In this document: piece by piece, positions 56,210-64,000 of the stretch
Numbering within the stretch: the first letter of the stretch is position 1
How the letters are laid out: each line of letters opens with the position of its first letter
Source of the DNA: a bacterium
GTDB lineage: Bacteria > Electryoneota > Electryoneia > Electryoneales > Electryoneaceae
Assembly: GCA_020444425.1 (NCBI GenBank)
Contig: JAHLLB010000006.1
Coordinates: forward strand, 62,001 to 126,000
DNA length: 64,000 bases
Direction of reading: 5' to 3'
The notes under the pieces: generated by a model
Databases searched by the model: none
What the model saw: only the letters and a program-made list of their open reading frames with translations
Told to the model about the DNA's origin: nothing
Position numbers and translations under genes: made by a program

Positions 56210-58690
56210 CTAACCCACCACCAGATTCACCAGCTTGCCGGGGACGACGATCGCCTTGCGCAACGACTTGCCTTCCATCAGGCCCTGAACCTTTTCGGAC
56301 GCCAATGCGAGCCTTTCGAGGTCGTCGTTGGACGCGTCCGCCGGAGCGTCGATGCGATCCCGCAGCTTGCCGTTGACCTGGACGACGAGGGTAATGGTGT
56401 TCGCGACCAGCGCGGATTCGTCGTACGAAGGCCATTCCTGTTGGAACACGAATGGTGTCCCACCGAGGCGTGTCCACGCTTCCTCGCAGAAATGCGGGGC
56501 GAACGGGGACATGATGCGGATCAGGATGCCGAGCAGGTTGCGGACGGCGTCTGCATTGACCTTTCCGTCGTTTTCTTCGCCGAGCCACTTGTAGAGTTCG
56601 TTGACCAGCTCCATCATGCGGCTGATGGCGGTGTTGAACGACAGGTTCTCGAGATCTTCGCCGACGGACTTGATCGTGTTGTGCAGCGTGCGGAAAACGA
56701 CTTCCGGGTAGTCGCCCTTGTTCAGTTTGTCAGACGGTTCCGTGTCGCCGGGGAACCGGTTGACGAGACGCCAGACCCGGTTGGCGAAGCGGTCGATGCC
56801 GGTGATGCCGTCGTCCGACCAGTCGCCGCCGAGGCGGAAATCGCCGGTGAACATCAGGTACATGCGGAACACGTCGCTGCCGTACTTCTCGATGAACGGT
56901 TCCGGGTTGACGACGTTGCCCTTGGACTTCGACATCCGCATGCCGTCCTTGGTGATGATGCCCTGGTGGACCATCTTCGCCGCCGGTTCCGCGACCGGGC
57001 TCCAGCCGATTTCGTGCAGGAAACGGGTGATGAAGCGGATATAGATCAGGTGGCCGGTGCCATGTTCGGGGCCGCCGACGTACAGCGAGATCGGCATCCA
57101 GCGGTTCATGCGTTCCTTGTCGAACGGGGCGTCATCCCTGTCCGCCGCGAGGTAGCGCAGGTGGTAGAACGATGAGTCGACGAAGGTGTCCATCGTGTCG
57201 GTGTCACGTTTCGCCGCGCCGCCGCAGGTCGGGCAGGTGGTGTTGACCCAATCCTCAAGCGCGCCGAGCGGGGAGGTGCCTTTCGGGCGGAAGTCGTGGA
57301 TCTCATCCGGCAGCACGACCGGCAGCTGATCTTCCGGCACCGGCACGACGCCGCACTTTTCGCAGTGGATCATCGGAATCGGGCAGCCCCAGTAGCGTTG
57401 GCGGCTGACCGACCAGTCGCGGAGACGGTAGGTGACGGTGTGCTTGCCGGCGTCGAGCGTCTCGAGCTTTTCAGTGACGGCTTTCTTGCCGACATCACTC
57501 TGCAGGCCGGAAAACTGGCCGGAGTTGTGCATGATGCCGGGCTCGGTGTACGCCTCGGTCATGTCCTCGACGTCCAGGCTTTCCTTCACTGGCCGGATCA
57601 CCAGCTTGATCGGCAGCTTGAACTTGAGCGCGAACTCGAAGTCGCGTTGATCGTGCGCGGGCACGGCCATCACCGAGCCGGTGCCGTAGGAGCCGAGCAC
57701 GTAATCCGCGACCCAGATCGGCACGCGTTCCTCGTTGATCGGGTTGATCGCGTAACTACCGGTGAAAACGCCGGTTTTCTCACGCGTGGTCGAAGTGCGG
57801 TCAACTTCGGTGGCGCGCAGGGCGGTCTGGACGTACTCCTCGACCTCGGCCTTACGGTCGTCCGTGGTCAGCTGTTTGACGAGGTCGGACTCCGGGGCGA
57901 GTGTGACGTAGCTGACGCCGAAGAGCGTGTCCGGACGGGTGGTGAAGACCTCGATGGACGTGTCGTCATGGCCATCGACGCCAAATGTGATGCTGGTGCC
58001 CTCGCTGCGGCCGATCCAGTCTTTCTGCCGCTTGACGGTGCTTTCCGGCCAGTCAATATCCTCGAGACCGTTCAGCAGTTTCTCCGCGTACTTGGTGATG
58101 CGGAAATACCACTGCGTCATTTTCTTCTGGACGACCGGGTTGCCGGTGCGTTCGTCCATGCCGTTGATGACCTGCTCGTTAGCGAGCACGGTCTGCAGGG
58201 TCGGGCTCCAGTTGACGAGACCGTCCTTCTGCACGGCGATGCCATGCTTGAACAGTTGCTGGAACAGCCACTGTGTCCACCTGTAGTAATTCGGTCGGCT
58301 GGTGACGACTTCCCAGTCCCAGTCGTACATCGCACCGATACGTTTCAGCTGTTCGCGGATGAACGATATCGACTCTTCGGTGACGGTCTTCGGGTGGGTG
58401 CCGACTTTGATCGCGTACGTTTCCGCCGGCAATCCGAAGGAGTCGAAGCCCATCGGCTCGAACACCTTCACGCCGTTCATGCGAAGGTAGCGCGCGTGCG
58501 TGTCCACGCCGCCGTAGTTCCACCAGTGCCCGATGTGGAGCTTGCTCGCGGAGGGATAGCTGAACATGACGAGCACGTACTTGTGCTCGCCGCTGTCATC
58601 ATCGAGATCGACGCTGAAGGCTTTTTCGTCGTCCCACTTTTTCCGCCAGACGGCTTCCACGTCGTTGAATGGATAGCGATCCTCGCTCAT
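56210..58690 (-). CDS. leuS: Leucine--tRNA ligase
   Basis: PSASKLHIGHWWNYGGVDTHARYLRM (HIGH), DGMRMSKSKGNVVNPEPFIEKYGSDVFRMYLMF (KMSKS), editing domain. Confidence 0.98.
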   Translation of the reverse strand: MSEDRYPFNDVEAVWRKKWDDEKAFSVDLDDDSGEHKYVLVMFSYPSASKLHIGHWWNYGGVDTHARYLRMNGVKVFEPMGFDSFGLPAETYAIKVGTHPKTVTEESISFIREQLKRIGAMYDWDWEVVTSRPNYYRWTQWLFQQLFKHGIAVQKDGLVNWSPTLQTVLANEQVINGMDERTGNPVVQKKMTQWYFRITKYAEKLLNGLEDIDWPESTVKRQKDWIGRSEGTSITFGVDGHDDTSIEVFTTRPDTLFGVSYVTLAPESDLVKQLTTDDRKAEVEEYVQTALRATEVDRTSTTREKTGVFTGSYAINPINEERVPIWVADYVLGSYGTGSVMAVPAHDQRDFEFALKFKLPIKLVIRPVKESLDVEDMTEAYTEPGIMHNSGQFSGLQSDVGKKAVTEKLETLDAGKHTVTYRLRDWSVSRQRYWGCPIPMIHCEKCGVVPVPEDQLPVVLPDEIHDFRPKGTSPLGALEDWVNTTCPTCGGAAKRDTDTMDTFVDSSFYHLRYLAADRDDAPFDKERMNRWMPISLYVGGPEHGTGHLIYIRFITRFLHEIGWSPVAEPAAKMVHQGIITKDGMRMSKSKGNVVNPEPFIEKYGSDVFRMYLMFTGDFRLGGDWSDDGITGIDRFANRVWRLVNRFPGDTEPSDKLNKGDYPEVVFRTLHNTIKSVGEDLENLSFNTAISRMMELVNELYKWLGEENDGKVNADAVRNLLGILIRIMSPFAPHFCEEAWTRLGGTPFVFQQEWPSYDESALVANTITLVVQVNGKLRDRIDAPADASNDDLERLALASEKVQGLMEGKSLRKAIVVPGKLVNLVVG

Positions 58691-58947
58691 AGTGCATCTT
58701 CCAGGCTGTGCAGACTGTCCACGGGTATTCGCCCGGCGAATCCGGGCGATGGTCGGTGAAAGTACGTTGTCTGTCTGAGATGGGCAACTGCGAAGGGAGA
58801 AGAAAGGGGAAAACCGGTCTCACATTGGGGGTTCGAGACAGCGAATTCTTATCGAATCCAGGAGCGAATTCGATTGAACCGGGGCGTGTCGCCGACTATC
58901 TTTCCAATTCCAACGGGCAAGCAGTTTCCCGCCGACAAAAAAGGGGG

Positions 58948-60264
58948 ATGACCATGGATGAGGAGTTTGAGGTTCTGATCATTGGAGCCGGGCCTTCCGG
59001 CATCAGTGCCGCAATCGCGCTGGCGAGAGCGGGGGTGGAAGTTGTGGTGCTGGAGCGTGGGGAATACCCTGGCGCGAAAAATGTGTACGGCGGCATCCTG
59101 TTCACTCACCAGCTGCTCAAACTGCTTCCGGATGCCATCGACAGCGCCCCGTTTGAACGTGCCGTCACCCGCCGCCGTTTTGGTGCTCTCGGCGACGATC
59201 GTGAAGTGGCGATGGACCTGAAGGTCGGCCACTGGCGCGAAAAACCGTACAACCACACGATGACCGCGTTGCGCGGACGTTTCGATCGCTGGTTCGCTGA
59301 ACAGGCGGAAGAAGAAGGCGCGCAGGTGTTTGCCGGCTTCATGGCGTCGGAACTGTTGGTGGAAAATGGCCGGGTGGTTGGTGTCAAGGTGAAGCCGGGC
59401 GACGACGAGATGCGGGCGAAGGTTGTCATCTCGGGTGAAGGCGCGCAGGCGTTCCTCGCGCGCCAGGTTGGCCTGATGCCGCCGAAGCTGCCGCAGCGGC
59501 ACATGATCACCAACATCAAGGAAGTGATCGGTCTGCCCCGTGAGAAACTTGAAGACCGTTTCCTGCTCGAAGGCAATGAAGGCGTCGCGATGGAGTATTT
59601 CGGCGAGCCGGTCAAGGGTTTCTTCGGGATGGGATTTGTCTACACCAACCAGGAGTCGGTGTCCATCGGTCTCGGATTGACGGTGCATGACCTGATCACG
59701 TCGAAGGAAACGCTGAACGATTTCCTCGAGCATTTCAAGAACCTGCCGACAATCCGCAAACTGATCGAGGGCGGTGAGTCCCTCGAATATGCCGCGCACA
59801 TGATTCCGGAGTATGGGTACAACCATCTGCCGAAGATGAGCATGCCGGGTCTGCTGCTGGTTGGCGACACGGCCGGTTTGATTAACGGCAGCGTGTATCA
59901 CGAGGGCACGAACCTCGCAATGGGCAGCGGTCTGGCTGCTGCGGAGACGATCATCGCCGCCAAGGAAGCGGGGCAGGACATCGGATCTGCGGAAGCGCTG
60001 GCGTCCTACAAAGAGAAGCTGGAAAACAACTTCGTGCTCAAGGACATGAAGAAGTTCCGCAAGATTCCGGACTTCTTCAACAACAAGCCGCACATTCTGC
60101 GGGATTATCCGAAGCATGTGACGCAATGGCTGGAAGACTACTTCACCATCAGTGAAACTCCGAAGGATGAGATCGAACGGGGCATTATCAACAAGGTCAA
60201 GAAGGACATTGGCCTGTTCTCGTTCGCCAAGGATATGTTTGGAGTGGGGAGGTCGGTACGATGA
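58948..60264 (+). CDS. fixC: FixC-like electron-transfer flavoprotein:quinone oxidoreductase
   Basis: EEFEVLIIGAGPSGISAAIALARAGVEVVVLERGEYPGAKNVYGGILF...GLLLVGDTAGLINGSVYHEGTNLAMGSGLAAAETI. Confidence 0.92.
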   Translation: MTMDEEFEVLIIGAGPSGISAAIALARAGVEVVVLERGEYPGAKNVYGGILFTHQLLKLLPDAIDSAPFERAVTRRRFGALGDDREVAMDLKVGHWREKPYNHTMTALRGRFDRWFAEQAEEEGAQVFAGFMASELLVENGRVVGVKVKPGDDEMRAKVVISGEGAQAFLARQVGLMPPKLPQRHMITNIKEVIGLPREKLEDRFLLEGNEGVAMEYFGEPVKGFFGMGFVYTNQESVSIGLGLTVHDLITSKETLNDFLEHFKNLPTIRKLIEGGESLEYAAHMIPEYGYNHLPKMSMPGLLLVGDTAGLINGSVYHEGTNLAMGSGLAAAETIIAAKEAGQDIGSAEALASYKEKLENNFVLKDMKKFRKIPDFFNNKPHILRDYPKHVTQWLEDYFTISETPKDEIERGIINKVKKDIGLFSFAKDMFGVGRSVR

Positions 60265-60551
60265 CTGACAATCCAAAGACGATAGAAGACAAGCTGGGCC
60301 TGTTGCAATACCGCACGGACGAAGGCAATTCTCACATCACGGTTGACCAGGAGAAGTTCAAGGCAGATCCAATTAAGGCCATCCTGTATGCGTGCCCGGC
60401 AAAAGTCTATGTGGAAGACACACAAACCGGCGAATGTATCGTCAACTACGAGAACTGCGTCGAATGTGGCACCTGTCATGTCGTAGCCCCAGACTATGTG
60501 CGATGGTTTTATCCCGAGGGCGGAAAGGGCGTTCACTACCGTTATGGTTGA
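60261..60551 (+). CDS. fixX: FixX-like ferredoxin
   Basis: ILYACPAKVYVEDTQTGECIVNYENCVECGTCHVVAPDYVRWFYPEGGKGVHYRYG; overlaps fixC by 4 nt. Confidence 0.92.
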   Translation: MTDNPKTIEDKLGLLQYRTDEGNSHITVDQEKFKADPIKAILYACPAKVYVEDTQTGECIVNYENCVECGTCHVVAPDYVRWFYPEGGKGVHYRYG

Positions 60552-61375
60552 TGCCTGAAGATCGACGACAGCGCTTTCTGCCGCTTCTGATTCTCCTTCT
60601 TGTACTGCTCACTGCGCAGGGAGTGCAGGCACAACCGCAAACCGGCAGTGAACCGGTTGACCGGATCGAACAGTATTACCTCGAAGGACGCCTCGATAAG
60701 GCGGAGCTGGAAGCTCTCCGTCTGCTCAATCGACCCACCGGCCTGACGGAGTTCGAACGTGGTGAACTCTACCGTATTCTTGGGTTTAGTTCCGTTGCCA
60801 GGGATGATACCGACCAGGCGAAACAGTACTTCCGCTCCGCGTTTCAGCACAATCCGAACATGCGGTTGGACCGTAACCTGACCTCGCCGAAAATCCTCTC
60901 GGTATTTGATGAGGCACGGATCGAGTTCAAGCAGGTGCGTATCCTCGACCGCGAAGCGCTGGTCAACGACCTCAAGAGTTACCGGCTGCGTGTGGAGGGC
61001 GGGGTGCGTTCCTTGCTCTTTCCGGGTCTCGGGCAACTGCACAAGGGGCACAAACTCCGTGGCAACATGATGCTCGGTGCGACCGGCATCGCGATCGTGG
61101 GGCTTGTGTATTCGCACGTGATGGTGCTGGACGCCGAAGACCGTTACAACCGCAGCGAAGACCCGATCAGCGCCCAATCGAACTACGATGACTTTCTCAC
61201 CTACTGGCAATGGCGCTACAGCTTCGGTTACGCCATCGCGGCAGTGTGGATCGGTTCGACGCTGGACGCGTTCCTGTCGCCGCCGGACGAATCGGCGTTT
61301 GACCGGATTACGATTGAACTGGCGTACGATCCGGAATCGCGGACACCGATGGCAGGCCTGGCGTTCCACTTCTGA
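60551..61375 (+). CDS. DUF5683-like membrane protein with N-terminal TPR-like region
   Basis: Signal peptide LLILLLVLLTAQGVQAQ; ARDDTDQAKQYFRSAFQHNPNM; SLLFPGLGQLHKGHKLRGNMMLGATGIAIVGL. Confidence 0.65.
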   Translation: MPEDRRQRFLPLLILLLVLLTAQGVQAQPQTGSEPVDRIEQYYLEGRLDKAELEALRLLNRPTGLTEFERGELYRILGFSSVARDDTDQAKQYFRSAFQHNPNMRLDRNLTSPKILSVFDEARIEFKQVRILDREALVNDLKSYRLRVEGGVRSLLFPGLGQLHKGHKLRGNMMLGATGIAIVGLVYSHVMVLDAEDRYNRSEDPISAQSNYDDFLTYWQWRYSFGYAIAAVWIGSTLDAFLSPPDESAFDRITIELAYDPESRTPMAGLAFHF

Positions 61376-61405
61376 TGGCGCAGTCAACAAAGTGGCTAGA
61401 GATAG

Positions 61406-61437
61406 AAAACGGATCCAGCGGTTGTCGGATCCGTTTT
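61406..61437 (+). terminator. Rho-independent terminator after fixCX operon
   Basis: AAAACGGATCC-agcggttgtc-GGATCCGTTTTT. Confidence 0.85.
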
Positions 61438-61449
61438 TCTGTGGGGAAG

Positions 61450-61522
<73 letters not shown>

Positions 61523-61684
61523 CAGCTGCCCATTCGAGAAGGGCTGCAAGAAACACCCGCGCCTTGGGCACGGGTGTCGTAAAGCGGCTCAAATGTAATC
61601 GGAACGGGGCGTGTTCACAAGTGTATGCGGGGCCGGAGAGTCTCAGGACTCCAACACGCTCACACCCGTTCCGGACAAAACAGA

Positions 61685-62329
61685 TCAGCTTTCGAAGAAC
61701 GGCGCGATGCTCTCCAACGGAATCTTGAGCGTCTTGACCGACTTCTCCTGGACGACCAGGTGTTCGACAATGTGTCCGATCACTTCCATGTCGACCGGCT
61801 TTGTCAAGACCAGGTCGGCACCGATGCGCAGAGCTTCCTGACCGTTTTCCCTGTTAAGGAAACCGGTGACCACGACGACATGGCAGTTGCGCAGGCGATT
61901 GTCGCTGCGGATGTCCCGGAGTACGTGGAAACCGTCCAGCCCGGGCATCATCAGATCGAGGAACACCAGTTGCGGAACACGGCGGCTCAGCTTGCGGCCG
62001 GCGTCGTATCCGTCGATGGCGTACGTAATCTCGAGCGCGGGGAAGCGTTCCTGCAGGTTGCGGACGAGAGCCGTGCGGGTATCTTCATCATCCTCGACGA
62101 CGAGAATGTGTCCGGTGCTCTCTTCGCTGACAGCCTGAGGGCTCGAGCGCTGCTGATGACGCCGCAGGAACTTGTCCAGCTCCTCGCGGTTAATTCTCCG
62201 GTGACCGCCAGGTGTACGTGCGGCAGGCAGCCAGCCCTTGCGGACCCAGCTGTTCACCGTTTGATGGTGTACACCGACAATCTTGGCAACTTCGAATGTC
62301 GACAGTACTTCTTTTTTGGAGAGATCCAT
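61685..62329 (-). CDS. Regulator with N-terminal MerR/excisionase-type HTH and C-terminal receiver domain
   Basis: STFEVAKIVGVHHQTVNSWVRKGWLPAARTPGGHRRINREELDKFLRR then HILVVEDDEDTRTALVRNL...PQLVFLDLMMPGLDGFHVLRDIR...VVTGFLN...GADLVLTKPVD. Confidence 0.9.
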   Translation of the reverse strand: MDLSKKEVLSTFEVAKIVGVHHQTVNSWVRKGWLPAARTPGGHRRINREELDKFLRRHQQRSSPQAVSEESTGHILVVEDDEDTRTALVRNLQERFPALEITYAIDGYDAGRKLSRRVPQLVFLDLMMPGLDGFHVLRDIRSDNRLRNCHVVVVTGFLNRENGQEALRIGADLVLTKPVDMEVIGHIVEHLVVQEKSVKTLKIPLESIAPFFES

Positions 62330-62510
62330 CTGCCACTCATCCGTTAAATCTTCTAGCGGGCGTTCACGTAATCATAAGAATATATGGCTTGACACCCCCC
62401 GAGAGCAACACCTTTTCGGATATTTCGACGTGGTGCTCTCTCCTGGAGCACTAAAAGCTGTTAAGATCCATAATACCGAGTGGTAATCCGCAAAACTCGA
62501 CTTATAGCTT

Positions 62511-64000
62511 CTATTTAACGAGCTTCAGCCTGTGGCTGAGTTGTTCGCTATCTGTTGTAGCGACAACGATGTAGGTTCCGCTCGCGAGACTGTGACCGGC
62601 CTCACTCGAGGTATTCCATGTCCATTCTGTTACTCCCGCGGTTGTGAATTGTTCACTCGCAAGGGTTGTCACCCGTCGACCGAGCAAATCGTAGATCTCG
62701 AGAGTCAGGTTTGACGGAGTTGGCAGATTCATCCGAATTGTCGTTTGCGCGTTAAACGGGTTCGGGTACGAAATGAGTGTCAGCTCGCTCGAGGTCGGAA
62801 TTGTCGCGGGAGTGTCCTCAACGCTCACGTCACCGAGTAGAATACTGTACATCGACCGGCCGTGAGTTCCCGCAACCAGCCGCCGTTCGCCGGGGATGAA
62901 CTCGATGTCGAAGACGGCGGACATTGGCAAGCCTTCACCGAGCACCGCCCAGTTCTGACCGTAATCGAGGGAAACGAAGACGCCGTAATCGCTGGCGACG
63001 TACAGCCGCGCCGTATCGTGCGGATCAACGATCACGTCGTTGATCGGACCGTCCGGCAGTTGTGTGTCCGGGTTGCTGCCGGATACAGAGGTCCAGCTTG
63101 TGCCGAAATCGTCGCTCCGGTACAAATGTGGCGTTTCGTCGCTGACGCGGTGGCCGGAAAATGCAGCGTAGAAGATGTTTGCGGAGTCCGGATGGGTGGC
63201 GACACGGCTGACCCACAAGTCCGGCAGAGCGTCGTCAATTTGATGCCACTCGGCCCCTGCGTTGTCCGTATACCAAACGTTGGTATCGTCCGTGCCGACC
63301 AGGATCAAACCCTGCTGCGCGGCTGATGCGGAAATGGTGGTGATGGTGCCGTAGGTGAGGTTGCCGGGATCGTCTCCGTTCGTCAGATCGCTGGAAATTT
63401 CGGTCCAGGAGGTACCTTGATCGTCCGTCTGCCAGACCCGGAAGGTTCCAACGAACAGCCGGTCATAGTTAAACGGATCGAAGCAGAATGGCGTCATCCA
63501 GTTGGTGCGGTCGTCAGCCCAATCCAGGTTGATGAACTCGAAATTGGCGGCGTCGTCGAACGAGCGCAGCATCGAACCGTTCTGGTAGCAGATGTAGATC
63601 ACGTCTGGATCACGCGGATCAACGAGGCAGTAGAAGCCATCTGCGCCGAAGATTTTTTCCCATTCGTCGATGCTGCCGTCCGGGGTGCGCATGGTGCCGT
63701 TGTCCTGGGTGCCGCCGTACAGTCGCCATGGTTGGCTCGGATCATGGGTGATGGCGTAAAACTGTGTCGCGGCGAGCGAGCTGAACCGGAACGAGCTGTC
63801 GCCACGGTTCTGTGAGGCGTTGAAACCTCCGTCGTGCACGCTGATAACTTGACTCGGGCTGTTCGGATTGATCAGGAATCCGTGGTGGTCCACGTGCGCG
63901 TCCTCAAAGACACGAGCCCAATCCATACCGCCGTTGGTGGTGCGCAACACGTACACGCCGCCGAAGTAGGCGACATCCGGATCGCCGGGTTCGACGATGC
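62511..64000 (-). CDS. BNR/sortilin-like beta-propeller secreted protein with T9SS-type C-terminal sorting domain (5' end outside window)
   Basis: Repeated LYRSDDFGTSWTSVSG, YVASDYGVFVSLDYGQNWAVLGEGLP; C-term LISYPNPFNAQTTIRMNLPTPSNLTLEIYDLLGRRVTTL...LASGTYIVVATTDSEQLSHRLKLVK. Frame stays open to base 64000. Confidence 0.88.
   Translation of the reverse strand, partial: IVEPGDPDVAYFGGVYVLRTTNGGMDWARVFEDAHVDHHGFLINPNSPSQVISVHDGGFNASQNRGDSSFRFSSLAATQFYAITHDPSQPWRLYGGTQDNGTMRTPDGSIDEWEKIFGADGFYCLVDPRDPDVIYICYQNGSMLRSFDDAANFEFINLDWADDRTNWMTPFCFDPFNYDRLFVGTFRVWQTDDQGTSWTEISSDLTNGDDPGNLTYGTITTISASAAQQGLILVGTDDTNVWYTDNAGAEWHQIDDALPDLWVSRVATHPDSANIFYAAFSGHRVSDETPHLYRSDDFGTSWTSVSGSNPDTQLPDGPINDVIVDPHDTARLYVASDYGVFVSLDYGQNWAVLGEGLPMSAVFDIEFIPGERRLVAGTHGRSMYSILLGDVSVEDTPATIPTSSELTLISYPNPFNAQTTIRMNLPTPSNLTLEIYDLLGRRVTTLASEQFTTAGVTEWTWNTSSEAGHSLASGTYIVVATTDSEQLSHRLKLVK

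Noticed and set aside
57296-58759. 487-aa ORF opposite leuS
   Set aside because: Antisense shadow of a clear leucyl-tRNA synthetase; no domain signature.
58849-60276. 475-aa ORF opposite fixC
   Set aside because: Antisense shadow of a clear FixC gene.

Overview
The window is a 64 kb chromosomal segment of a GC-rich Gram-negative bacterium. I infer an FCB-type lineage from KdtA and heptose genes, LolA, Lol/PorV-like outer-membrane proteins, a T9SS-like C-terminal sorting domain and a pheS-pheT-coiled coil-zapA-rny neighbourhood; this placement is not certain. Most of it is ordinary housekeeping: rho (3' end), ftsK, pgsA, smpB, ackA, pheST, rny, leuS, ugd, gmhA, gmhB, waaA and fixCX. Items worth a second look: (1) a strong 6S RNA candidate between zapA and rny, found from secondary structure; (2) a compact polyamine operon (XRE-cupin regulator, AdoMet decarboxylase, pyruvoyl arginine decarboxylase, spermidine synthase, agmatinase) with two self-processing pyruvoyl enzymes side by side; (3) three tandem FG-GAP/VCBS surface-type genes with divergent N-termini and nearly identical 3' ends, bracketed by inverted palindromic repeats; (4) five intergenic MITE-like elements with conserved termini (GTCATTCTGA...TCAGAATGAC), three of them next to short tandem repeats; (5) several families of hypervariable-stem palindromes; (6) a zinc-ribbon protein with a HEPN-like RNLIVH motif; (7) an inverted-order regulator (HTH then receiver). 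There are two tRNAs (Glu-CTC, Thr-CGT). I saw no CRISPR array, rRNA, prophage or intact transposase. All product calls come from reading motifs by eye; no database search was run.
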